A stretch of DNA of 61,370 bases from Myxococcales bacterium (GTDB lineage Bacteria; Myxococcota_A; Polyangia; Haliangiales; Haliangiaceae): assembly GCA_016794545.1 (NCBI GenBank), contig JAEUJX010000603.1, positions 1 to 61,370 of the forward strand, written 5' to 3'. Below, piece by piece: positions 32,632 to 40,604 of this stretch. Numbering within the stretch: position 1 is the stretch's first letter; the number at the start of each line of letters is the position of its first letter. A program made the position numbers and the translations under genes. The notes under the pieces were generated by a model, which had not been told where the DNA came from, did not search any database, and was given only the letters and a program-made list of their open reading frames with translations.

Positions 32632-34092
32632 TCAGGTCGTTGGCTTGCCCGCCTGCGGCGTCGCCCGGGTGCTCGCCGGAGGCGTCGTATCGGTGGTCGC
32701 CGGGACCGGCGTCGGCTCGGTGATCGGCGGCTCGACCTCGCGGCGCTGGACGTCATCGTCCTCGCCGTCGTGGATGCGCTCGTCGGTCTTGATCGTCTGC
32801 TCCGGGACCACGCGGTTCTGGCGCGGATCGCTCGACGTGTTCTCGCCGCTCGGCTGCTTCTCGAGCGTGAGCGTCTCGATCTCCTTGCCGTTGATGTCGA
32901 TCGCCTTCATCACGAGCTTGTCCTTCGTGACCTCGAACGCGAGGTAGTGGTGCACGGTCGCCTGCTTGAGAGCGCGCTGGCTGCCGAAGAACCGGGTCAG
33001 CCGCGCACCACCGCCGCCCGAGACGACGTAGTTCACCCCGCCGACCTCGAAGCGCTCGTACTGGTGCTCGTGGCCCGTGAGCACGAGGTCGACCTTGCGG
33101 TCGGTCAGGATCTTCGCGAACGCCTGCCGGATCCACATCTGCGGTCCGCGCAGCGAGTTCGTGTACATCGGGTGGTGACCGAACACGACGACCCACGGCT
33201 GCTTGTTCCTCCGGAGGTCCTCGTCGAGCCACCGCACCTGCCGCGCGTCGCGCTGCGTCGTGTCGATCGCGACGAAGTGCACGTCGCCCCAGTCGAACGA
33301 GTAGTAGCGCTCGGGCTCGGGGAGCACGAACGCCTCGAAGTACGGACCGCCTTCGCGCGTGCGGCGCTCGTGGTTTCCGATCGACGGGAAGATCGGGACG
33401 TAGCGCAGGATGTCCTTGTACATCGCGAAGAACTTGCCCTGGAGCTGCGCGGCCGTGCCGGACTCGTACGCGATGTCGCCGAGCAGCAGCATGAAGTCGA
33501 ACGGGACCTCCGTCATGCGCTTCGCGATCGCGTCCTGCGCGGGGCCGCCGGTGCCGACATCCCCGACCGCGACGAACCGGGTCGGCTCCTCGAGCCCGGG
33601 CGCCGCGGCGGTGCCGATCGGCGCCCGCTCGGTCAGCGCGACGCCGTCGACCATCACCTGGTAGCAGTAGAGGTGCGTCGGCTCGAGGCCATCGACCTTC
33701 GCCGCCACCACGTAGATGTCGTCGGCCGGCAGGTTCCTCGGATCGGTCTTCTGCCGCGACGTGCGGCGCGCCTCGCGCTCGGGATCGCCGACGTACGCCG
33801 CCGCCACCGTCGCGACCACGTCACCGCCCGGCTCGGTCACCACGACCTCGCCGCGCATGTCGGTCGAGCCCCACGCGACCACGGTGCTCGTCGTCGTCGT
33901 GCTCATCACGTACGGCTCGCGCGTCAGCCGCTTGCCGCCCTCCTCGGTCGGGCCGCCCTTGCCACACTGGGCCACGGCCTTGCGCTCGAGCGGCGTGACC
34001 TTCACGTCGCCCTTCCACAGGGTCAGGTGGTGGCAGCCGTCGCACGCGACGAGCGCGACGAACGCACATAGGACGAAGCGCAGCGGACGCAT
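32632..34092 (-). CDS. Purple acid phosphatase-like lipoprotein
   Basis: 486 aa starting at the ATG at 34092, with lipobox VAC (RFVLCAFVALVACDGC). Residues about 50-145 form a fibronectin-like N-terminal domain (YVMSTTTTSTVVAWGSTDMRG). The dimetal phosphatase domain follows: GDVGTGG, LLLGDIAYESG, IGNHERR, VVFGHHPMYT and LTGHEHQYER, all five PAP/metallophosphatase motifs. A Pro/Thr-rich acidic tail covers the last 50 residues. It should hydrolyse phosphomonoesters at the cell surface or in the periplasm. The frame stays open far upstream on the complement of the next genes, but the lipoprotein signal fixes the start. Confidence 0.9.
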   Translation of the reverse strand: MRPLRFVLCAFVALVACDGCHHLTLWKGDVKVTPLERKAVAQCGKGGPTEEGGKRLTREPYVMSTTTTSTVVAWGSTDMRGEVVVTEPGGDVVATVAAAYVGDPEREARRTSRQKTDPRNLPADDIYVVAAKVDGLEPTHLYCYQVMVDGVALTERAPIGTAAAPGLEEPTRFVAVGDVGTGGPAQDAIAKRMTEVPFDFMLLLGDIAYESGTAAQLQGKFFAMYKDILRYVPIFPSIGNHERRTREGGPYFEAFVLPEPERYYSFDWGDVHFVAIDTTQRDARQVRWLDEDLRRNKQPWVVVFGHHPMYTNSLRGPQMWIRQAFAKILTDRKVDLVLTGHEHQYERFEVGGVNYVVSGGGGARLTRFFGSQRALKQATVHHYLAFEVTKDKLVMKAIDINGKEIETLTLEKQPSGENTSSDPRQNRVVPEQTIKTDERIHDGEDDDVQRREVEPPITEPTPVPATTDTTPPASTRATPQAGKPTT

Positions 34093-34233
34093 GTAGCAAC
34101 CCCGTGCAGCGCATGTGCCGGGCAGCCCTGCGCGAATTGCTGACCGACCGAGACACACCGTGCGCTCGCGCCCGCGCCGCCCGATGCGCGGTCGCGGGGT
34201 TATCGCGGCACGGGGCGTGAACACGATCCGTCG

Positions 34234-35520
34234 GTGCACCGCCAACTGACGCTCGTCGCGTGCCTGTGCGTCGCGCCGGCGCTCACCGCCGCGCAGCCGG
34301 TCGCGAGCACGACCGAGCCGGCCCCGGGCGGCGATCCCGCGACGACGTCCGCGCATCCGGAGCCCGGCGAGCCCGATGCCGACGCCCTCGCCGCCGCCCC
34401 GCCGGCCGATCGCGCGTCGGGCGTGGAGATCCCGGCGCCGCGCGAGCGTCACCGGATCGCGAACACGCTGCTCGCGATCCCGCGGTTCGCGGCGACGCTC
34501 GTGCTCACCGGCCCGCGCTACGCGGCGGCGGGCGTCGACCGCTACCTCGAGTCGCGCAGCCCGAACGCGTTCGGCCGCGACGTGCGCTCGAGCTGGCGCT
34601 TCGGTGCGCTCGGCGCGTGGGAGCCGGTCCTCGGGCCGAGCATCGCGGCGCGGATCGGCCACACGGTCGGCGACGACGGCGCGATCGATCTCCATGCCGG
34701 TGGTCTCGGGCCGCGCGGGATCTCGGGCGGCCTGCGCGGCGAGTACGGCATCGCCTCGCTCGCGGTCGAGGCGGGCACGAGCATGGATCGGATCGATCGC
34801 ACGTTCGCGGCGTCGCGCTACGAGCAGGAGGCCGCGAGCGCGACCGCCGCGCTGACCCTCGGATCCGGGGCGCTGCGCGCGGGCGCCTCGGTGAGCGCCG
34901 ACGTTCGCAGGAACGAGCTCGACATGGCGCCGCCGATCCCGCTCGCGGGGATCGACGAGGCCCATCGCGCGGTGACCGGCGAGCTCTCGGTCGGGATCGA
35001 TACGCGCCGCCCCGTGTACCGCACGATCAATGTCGCGGCGCCCGGCGCGGGCACGCTGCTGCGGCTCACCGGCGGCTACACCCGCGGGGAGGGCGACGTC
35101 ACGCCGGTGTTCCAGACCGCGCGCCTGCGCGTCGAGGCGCAGCAGCTGATCGATCTGTTCCACGGCGATCGCGTGCTGACGCTCGGCGGCCGCGCCGAGG
35201 CGGTGAGCGCGCGCGCCGAGGAGCTTCCGTTCGACCGGCTGCCCGCGCTCGGCGGTGTCGAGGGCCTGCGCGCGCTCGGCCGCGACGAGCTGCGCGGCCG
35301 GACCGTCGCGTTCCTCGAGGCGCGGTACGAGTGGCCACTCGGCGAGGACAGCCGTGCGTACGTCCTCGCCGAGGGGGGCCACCTCCTGAACTTCGGCGCG
35401 ATCGCCGGCTACGGCGGCGGCATCCGGTTCCTCGCGGGCTCGTCGACGGTGCTGCGGCTCGAGCTCGCGGGCGCGACCGACGGCTCGATCGGCCTCTCGT
35501 TCCAGCTCGGAGCTCTCTAG
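34234..35520 (+). CDS. Omp85/BamA-like outer-membrane beta-barrel protein
   Basis: 428 aa, GTG start, signal peptide (LVACLCVAPALTAA). After a Pro/Ala linker (residues 20-70) come about 12-16 amphipathic strands. The surface-antigen (D15) signature is near residue 330: LGGVEGLRALGRDELRG, then AFLEARYEWPL. No POTRA repeats are seen, so this is a short Omp85-type barrel. The chain ends in SFQLGAL rather than a classic aromatic residue. Its stop is directly followed by the ATG of the next lipoprotein with no spacer, so the two are one unit. Divergent from the phosphatase at 34092; the 141-base gap is GC-rich with no clear promoter. Confidence 0.82.
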   Translation: MHRQLTLVACLCVAPALTAAQPVASTTEPAPGGDPATTSAHPEPGEPDADALAAAPPADRASGVEIPAPRERHRIANTLLAIPRFAATLVLTGPRYAAAGVDRYLESRSPNAFGRDVRSSWRFGALGAWEPVLGPSIAARIGHTVGDDGAIDLHAGGLGPRGISGGLRGEYGIASLAVEAGTSMDRIDRTFAASRYEQEAASATAALTLGSGALRAGASVSADVRRNELDMAPPIPLAGIDEAHRAVTGELSVGIDTRRPVYRTINVAAPGAGTLLRLTGGYTRGEGDVTPVFQTARLRVEAQQLIDLFHGDRVLTLGGRAEAVSARAEELPFDRLPALGGVEGLRALGRDELRGRTVAFLEARYEWPLGEDSRAYVLAEGGHLLNFGAIAGYGGGIRFLAGSSTVLRLELAGATDGSIGLSFQLGAL

Positions 35521-37152
35521 ATGGTCCGCTCGCTCGCGCCTGTCGCGCTCCTCGCGCTTCTCGCGCTCCTCTCGGCCTGCAGCTCGTCGGCGACCGGTCC
35601 CGGCCGCCTGCGCTTCGCCGTCGCCGATCCGGTGACGCTGGTCAACGACCGCGTGCCGACGAAGGCGCCGAGCTCGTTCGACGCGGGCCTCGTCGAGTAC
35701 TACTGGCAGGAGGACTTCGCGCAGCCCGCGCGCCGCCTGCTCACGGTCGGCTCGACGCCGCCTGCCGCGAACGTCAACAGCCTCGGCGAGGTCCCCGACT
35801 CGACCTGGTTCACGACCCGGCGAGTGAGCCCCGCGCAGATCGAGCAGGGTCCGGGCGCGGGCGGCCCCGATGCGAGCGCGCCCTGGAAGGTGGTCGGCGT
35901 GAAGGTCGGCGGCGCGGCGATCGGCATCACGATCACCGACGCGCGCGGCGACACCTACGTGCTCAAGTTCGACGAGCGCGGCCACGCGGAGACCGAGAGC
36001 GCGGCCGACGTGATCCTGCAGCGCCTCGCGTGGGCCGCCGGCTACAACGTCCCCGAGAACCAGGTGGTCACGTTCCCGCGCTCGCAGCTCGTGCTCGACG
36101 CGGCGGCCGAGGTGAAGTTCCGCAGCGGCAAGAAGCGCGCGATGACCGAGGCCGACCTCGAGACCTACCTCGCGCTCGCCGAGCACGACGGCACCACCTA
36201 CCGCGCGCTCGCGAGCAAGCTGATCGCCGGGAAGATCATCGGCGGCGTCGAACCGAGCGGCACGCGCGCGGGCGATCCGAACGATCGCGTCCCGCACGAG
36301 CTGCGCCGCGACCGGCGCGGGCAGCGCCTGCTCTGGGCGTGGGTCAACCACATCGACCTGAAGAGCCAGAACACGCTCGCCGCGCACGACGGCCGCTACA
36401 CGACCTGGTACGTGCTCGACTTCGGCGAGTCGCTCGGCGTCGATGCCCGCACGACGGGGCGCGAGCACCTCGGCCACCGGGGGGCGTTCGACTGGGCGGA
36501 CTGGGTCATGAACCTCGTGACGTTCGGCCTGCGCGTGGCGGCGTTCGAGCGCCGCCCGGCCGTGCCGCGCCTCCGCGGCCTCGGCGTGTTCGAGGCCGAG
36601 ACGTTCGATCCGGCGACCTGGGTGCCGAACCACAACTGGCGCCCGACCGACGTCGCCGATCGGTTCGACGAGCTCTGGGCGGCGGAGATCCTGATGCGCA
36701 TGTCGCGCGCACACGTCGAGGCCGCGGTGCGCGCCGGCAAGTACAGCGATGCGCGGACGGCGCGCTACGTGACCGACACGCTGATGGCGCGCCAGCGCAA
36801 GATCGGGCGCTACGCGTTCTCGCGCGTGGCGCCGCTCTACGCGGTGGAGGCGAACACGACTCCGCGCGGCGTCGAGATCTGCTTCGACGATCTCTGGCTG
36901 CGTCACGGCTACGGCGCGCCGAAGGGCACCGTGTACACCGCTCGTTCGTTCGACCACGCCGGCACGCTCCTCGGCAACGCACCGGAGCGCACCGCGACGG
37001 CCGCCCGCGCGTGCCTGCCCTCCGTCCCGGCGGGTAGCGATCGCGATGGCTACACGATCGTCGAGGTCCGGGTCGAGCGCGGCGACGACGAGCTGCCGCC
37101 GCTGTACGTGCACGTGGCGGGACGCCGTGTGATCGGCCTCGACCGCCGCTAG
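35521..37152 (+). CDS. Lipoprotein with kinase-like motifs (unknown family)
   Basis: 543 aa, lipobox LSAC (ALLALLALLSACSSS). The core reads like a protein-kinase-fold enzyme: GDTYVLKFDE (Lys 149), ETESAADVILQRLAWAAG (Glu 157/159), then WVNHIDLKSQNT (Asp 279, Lys 281, Asn 284) and VLDFGES (Asp 300, Phe 301, Gly 302). This spacing is that of the HxDxxxxN and DFG motifs of Hanks, HipA or FAM20-type kinases, but in an exported lipoprotein. C-terminal about 200 residues are helical with a few cysteines. I do not know the family. It starts at the base after the Omp85-like gene's stop, implying a joint function at the outer membrane. Confidence 0.8.
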   Translation: MVRSLAPVALLALLALLSACSSSATGPGRLRFAVADPVTLVNDRVPTKAPSSFDAGLVEYYWQEDFAQPARRLLTVGSTPPAANVNSLGEVPDSTWFTTRRVSPAQIEQGPGAGGPDASAPWKVVGVKVGGAAIGITITDARGDTYVLKFDERGHAETESAADVILQRLAWAAGYNVPENQVVTFPRSQLVLDAAAEVKFRSGKKRAMTEADLETYLALAEHDGTTYRALASKLIAGKIIGGVEPSGTRAGDPNDRVPHELRRDRRGQRLLWAWVNHIDLKSQNTLAAHDGRYTTWYVLDFGESLGVDARTTGREHLGHRGAFDWADWVMNLVTFGLRVAAFERRPAVPRLRGLGVFEAETFDPATWVPNHNWRPTDVADRFDELWAAEILMRMSRAHVEAAVRAGKYSDARTARYVTDTLMARQRKIGRYAFSRVAPLYAVEANTTPRGVEICFDDLWLRHGYGAPKGTVYTARSFDHAGTLLGNAPERTATAARACLPSVPAGSDRDGYTIVEVRVERGDDELPPLYVHVAGRRVIGLDRR

Positions 37153-37179
37153 CTCGCCGCGTGAAGCGACGCGCCGAGC
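37152..37179. terminator. Bidirectional hairpin in convergent gap
   Basis: GCTCGCCGCGT (37152-37162) pairs with ACGCGCCGAGC (37169-37179), with one C-C mismatch and a 6-base loop. It fills the 30-base gap between convergent genes; no T-run follows. Confidence 0.5.
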
Positions 37180-37182
37180 GGA

Positions 37183-38454
37183 CTACATGAAGAACGAGAA
37201 GCGGGGGCTCTTGTTCGCTTCTTTCTCGAGCAGCTCCTGGAGCTTGTTGCCCTCGGCGAGCAGGCCGCGGACCTTGCCCTCGACGCCGTGGACCCGCTCG
37301 TAGATCATGCGCAGGCGGCGCTGGTACACGGCCTCGCTCGCCACGCCGTCCGCGGTCTTGACGAGCGCGTCGCGCACGCCGCCCGGCAGGAGCAGCAGGA
37401 GCTTCTTGGTCGGCACCGAATCAGCGCCGGGGACGGCGAGATCACCCTCGGTGATGCCGCCGCCCGGCTCGGTGCGATACTGGAAACCGGTCGGCGACTC
37501 GCCCTCGGGGCAGCGATCACCGGCGACGGCCTTGCCGTTGCACATGAGCGACATGAGCTCGACGATCTTCGCGCCGAAGTCGACCTTGTCGGTCTCGGTC
37601 GGCGCCTGGACCACCACCGCGTAGCGCACCTTGTCCTGGAAGAACGGCACGTCGGTCGGCTTGAGTGCCGCCGCGTCCGCCTTGTCCTTGGACTTCTTGT
37701 AGAGCGCGTCGTCGAACCGCGCCGACTTCACGTGCGCGTCGATCATCGCGCGGACCTCGGTGACGCCGGCGTAGAAGGACAGGATCTGCGACGACACCTC
37801 GGCGTCCATCGCGTTCTGCTTCGCGCGCCAGACGATCTCGCTCTTCACCTCGAGATCCTTGTAGGCCTTCTGGAGCTCGGCATCGAGCTTCGGGTCGGGG
37901 CGGAACCCCGCCTTCGACTTCTCGTCGAGCAGCGTGTCGAGCTTGGACAGCTCCTGCTTCAGCGCGGCGACCGTCGACGGCGTGCCCTTGTCGCCGAGCA
38001 GCATCTTCACGTCGGACAGCGACGCGTTGTACGTGCTCGCGCCCTGGCCGATCTTGCCGATCGCGACGCCGATGACGAGCGCGATCACGCCGGGGATCGC
38101 GATCATCGCGACCTTGCGGCCCATCGACACGTGACCGACGTTCTCGACGGGCTTGCCATCGTTGACGATCACGATCTCCGGAGCGCGCTGCACCGTACCG
38201 ACCGCGGCCATCGCGTTCATCGCGCCGAACGGATCGTCGGCGGCGTTGGGGATCGCGGGCTGCGCAGGCTGTGGCGGCGCCATGCCCGGGGGAGGTGGCA
38301 AATTCATGCCGGGCGGGGGCACCACCCCGGCACCAGCAGCTCCGTTGGCGCGCGCCGTCTGACCCGTGGTGGGCGCTTGTGCACCCTTCTTCAGGCCCAG
38401 GCGTGCCTTCAGATCGCTGATGTCGCGATTACCCTTCTGCTTCGAGTCGCTCAA
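37183..38454 (-). CDS. Single-span membrane protein with coiled coil, unknown function
   Basis: 423 aa. The TTG at 38454 was chosen because GGAGG sits 7 bases upstream. The first 120 residues are cytoplasmic-looking, with a Pro/Met/Gly-rich stretch (VVPPPGMNLPPPPGMAPP). A membrane helix covers about residues 118-138 (VAMIAIPGVIALVIGVAIGKIG). Then a helical region with coiled-coil character (VAALKQELSKLDTLLDEKSKAG; LDAELQKAYKDLEVKSEIV) and a C-terminal domain with a CNGKAVAGDRCPEG Cys pair. Possibly a structural or trafficking protein. A good sigma-70 promoter sits upstream. Confidence 0.78.
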   Translation of the reverse strand: MSDSKQKGNRDISDLKARLGLKKGAQAPTTGQTARANGAAGAGVVPPPGMNLPPPPGMAPPQPAQPAIPNAADDPFGAMNAMAAVGTVQRAPEIVIVNDGKPVENVGHVSMGRKVAMIAIPGVIALVIGVAIGKIGQGASTYNASLSDVKMLLGDKGTPSTVAALKQELSKLDTLLDEKSKAGFRPDPKLDAELQKAYKDLEVKSEIVWRAKQNAMDAEVSSQILSFYAGVTEVRAMIDAHVKSARFDDALYKKSKDKADAAALKPTDVPFFQDKVRYAVVVQAPTETDKVDFGAKIVELMSLMCNGKAVAGDRCPEGESPTGFQYRTEPGGGITEGDLAVPGADSVPTKKLLLLLPGGVRDALVKTADGVASEAVYQRRLRMIYERVHGVEGKVRGLLAEGNKLQELLEKEANKSPRFSFFM

Positions 38455-38480
38455 AGGAAGACCTCCGTTCGGCAGCCGAG

Positions 38481-38510
38481 ACTTTAGGGACCCGACCTCC
38501 TTAGTGTCAA
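38481..38510 (-). promoter_or_regulatory. Sigma-70-type promoter for the coiled-coil membrane protein
   Basis: On the minus strand: TTGACA (38510-38505), 18-base spacer, TAAAGT (38486-38481). The leader of about 20 bases contains the GGAGG used by the TTG start. Perfect -35, four of six at -10. Confidence 0.65.
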
Positions 38511-38624
38511 GGATGCCCGTGGATTGGCGCAGTTGCGAAGCCTCGGGAGATGTCGCGGCGTCACCACATTCTCCGTCGGTAGTGACCGGCCTTTCACACC
38601 CCTCGACGGTGGGCGATCTCGTTA

Positions 38625-38662
38625 CCTCCGTAAGCGGCGAGAACTCCGGACGTTTACGGAGG
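38625..38662. promoter_or_regulatory. Inverted repeat in the 300-base divergent gap
   Basis: CCTCCGTAA (38625-38633) is inverted as TTACGGAGG (38654-38662), 20 bases apart; a partial third copy (GACGGAG) follows at 38665. It lies in the 300-base gap 38455-38754 between divergent envelope genes and may be an operator or an RNA hairpin in the leader of the barrel gene at 38755. The remainder of the gap shows no small ORF with an SD. Confidence 0.45.
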
Positions 38663-38754
38663 GTGACGGAGCTTTCTCACCTGGCCCGTCGGGTGCACAC
38701 TAACCCGAGCGACGCGCTCGCGCGTCCGTAGAGCAAACAAAGAGGGACCACCCA

Positions 38755-39636
38755 GTGAACCTGAAACTTCTCCTCGTCGGTGCTGTTGGACTCGCTTCGC
38801 TGATCGGGCCGAGTGGACCCACCGAGGCCGAGGCCGGGCGTGGTCGCGTGTGGTTCGGTGGTGGCGGCGGTGCGCGCTTCAGTGGTCGCGTTCACGCCGG
38901 CGTCCGCTGGTCGTCGCCGCCGCGCGCGACGTGGCGCCCGCGGACCTGGTCTGTCGGCGGCTCGGTCTGGGTCGGCACCTACCCGCGGTACCGGTACTAC
39001 CGCCCGTACTACTACTACCCGACGTACGTCCCGTCCTACTACGGCGAGACGACGTACTACCCGGTCGCGCCGGCTCCGGCCGCCGCGCCCGGTGTCGTCG
39101 CGGTCGTCGCCGATCCGCGCCCCGAGCTGCCCAAGCTCGGCATCGGCCTGTTCGCCGGCGGCGTGAGCGTGCAGGACCAGGATGACTCGAGCGACATCGG
39201 CCTGCTCGGCCGCGTGCGCCTCGGCAACGGCGGCCTGCTCGTCGAGGGCGAGCTCGGCAAGACGAGCTACACGAACGACCTCCGCGTCGACCGCCGCCTC
39301 GGTGGCTCGCTGATCTGGGAGATCGGAGCGCGCAATCGGTTCGCGCCGTACCTGCTCGCGGGCCTCGGCGTGCAGCAGGCGGACGTCGCCGGCGAGTACA
39401 CGACCACGCAGAACTTCGCCGAGCTCGGCGTGGGCGTGCGCTACGCGGTCACCCCGCACTTCCACATCACCGCGGACGTCCGCGCGGGCAGCCGCGACAC
39501 GATGTCCGCCGACGAGCCGGCGATGCCGTCCGCGGATGGGACGATCAAGCGCACGATCGCGCCACCGTCGCCGACGGCGGACGACGACAACGAGAACTAC
39601 ACGCGCGCACGGCTTTCGGCGATCCTCTACTTCTAG
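38755..39636 (+). CDS. Outer-membrane beta-barrel protein with Tyr/Arg-rich N-terminus
   Basis: 293 aa, GTG start with SD AGAGGGA. A signal peptide (LLLVGAVGLASLIGPSGPTEAEA) precedes a Gly/Arg/Trp-rich and Tyr-rich stretch (residues 30-105, with YRYYRPYYYYPTYVPSYYG). The rest (about 110-293) is a small barrel: LPKLGIGLFAGGVSVQ, GGLLVEGELGKTSYT, FAPYLLAGLGVQQADVAG, AELGVGVRYAVTP, ending RARLSAILYF with a terminal Phe as usual for BAM substrates. Probably an OmpA-like 8-strand porin of unknown function. A terminator follows. Confidence 0.82.
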   Translation: MNLKLLLVGAVGLASLIGPSGPTEAEAGRGRVWFGGGGGARFSGRVHAGVRWSSPPRATWRPRTWSVGGSVWVGTYPRYRYYRPYYYYPTYVPSYYGETTYYPVAPAPAAAPGVVAVVADPRPELPKLGIGLFAGGVSVQDQDDSSDIGLLGRVRLGNGGLLVEGELGKTSYTNDLRVDRRLGGSLIWEIGARNRFAPYLLAGLGVQQADVAGEYTTTQNFAELGVGVRYAVTPHFHITADVRAGSRDTMSADEPAMPSADGTIKRTIAPPSPTADDDNENYTRARLSAILYF

Positions 39637-39669
39637 GACGCCCGTTACCCCCACTTTGGCTCACGATTC

Positions 39670-39699
39670 CCGGCCGCCTCGCGCGGCCGGATTCGTTTT
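39670..39699 (+). terminator. Rho-independent-type terminator
   Basis: Stem CCGGCCGC (39670-39677) with GCGGCCGG (39683-39690), CTCGC loop, then ATTCGTTTT. It lies 34 bases after the barrel gene and 20 bases before the hydrolase start. Confidence 0.75.
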
Positions 39700-39719
39700 C
39701 GGCTACGATCTTCTGCGGC

Positions 39720-40604
39720 ATGGTCCCGGGGATCGAGCAGCGCCACCTCATGGCGCGCGACGGCACGCGGATCGGCTACCAGGTGCGCGGGCCGGCCGAC
39801 GCCCCGTGCGTGGTGCTCGCGAACGGGCTCGGGGGCACGTTCCTCGCGTTCAAGTACCTCTACGACGCCCTCGGCGAGTACCGGACGATCTGCTGGGACT
39901 ACCGTGGCCTGTACACCAGCGCCGCGCCCGCCGAGGCGACGGCGAACACGGTCGCGCACCAGGTCGGAGACCTGGTCGAGATCCTCGACGCGGAGCGCGT
40001 CGACCGCGCCGTGATCGCCGGCTGGTCGATGGGCGTGCAGGTCGCGTTCGAGACCGTGCGGCGTCATCCAGACCGCGTCGCCGGGCTGTTCCTCGTCAAT
40101 GGCACGTACGGCCGCGCGTTTCGGACGGTGATGGGCAGCCGGCTCGTCGGCCGCACCATCCCGATGCTGCTCCGGCTGGTGCGCGCGCAGGCGGCGCTCG
40201 CCGGGTTCGCGACCAAGCGGATCGCGGGGAGCGACGCCCTGATCGCTGCCATGAAGCGCGTCGGCCTGGTCAGCCAGACCATCGACCTCGAGATCTTCCG
40301 CGCGGTCGCCGCCGGGTTCCAGCAGATCGACTGGGTGATCTACAGTGACCTCCTGAGCCGGCTCGACGAGCACGATGCGGAGGAGGTGCTCGCGACGGTC
40401 GCTGTCCCGACGACGATCGTCACCGGCGATCGCGACCTCATGACGCCGCCCGCGACCGCCGAGCGCATGCACCGCGCGATCGCGGGCTCGCGGATGGTCG
40501 TGATCGAGGGCGGCACGCACTACACGCCGGTCGAGTATCCGGCGATCCTGGTCGACGAGCTCGGGCGGCTGCTCGATCGCGTCCCCGGCTGGGAGCGTGG
40601 CTGA
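39720..40604 (+). CDS. Alpha/beta hydrolase
   Basis: 294 aa. A typical cytoplasmic alpha/beta-hydrolase: oxyanion strand VVLANGLGGTF, nucleophile elbow AGWSMGVQVAF (Ser near residue 103), acid IVTGDRDLMTPP, and catalytic His in EGGTHYTPVEYP. The opening RDGTRIGYQVRGPADAP is the usual first strands. The lid is helical (residues about 135-215). Substrate unknown: ester or epoxide. Its stop overlaps the kinase start (TGATG at 40602), so it belongs to the kinase unit. Confidence 0.92.
   Translation: MVPGIEQRHLMARDGTRIGYQVRGPADAPCVVLANGLGGTFLAFKYLYDALGEYRTICWDYRGLYTSAAPAEATANTVAHQVGDLVEILDAERVDRAVIAGWSMGVQVAFETVRRHPDRVAGLFLVNGTYGRAFRTVMGSRLVGRTIPMLLRLVRAQAALAGFATKRIAGSDALIAAMKRVGLVSQTIDLEIFRAVAAGFQQIDWVIYSDLLSRLDEHDAEEVLATVAVPTTIVTGDRDLMTPPATAERMHRAIAGSRMVVIEGGTHYTPVEYPAILVDELGRLLDRVPGWERG

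Noticed and set aside
32632-37113. Full-length reading of the minus frame (1493 aa)
   Set aside because: Only the first part from 34092 down to 32632 encodes a recognisable phosphatase lipoprotein; the upstream extension mirrors the barrel and kinase-like genes.
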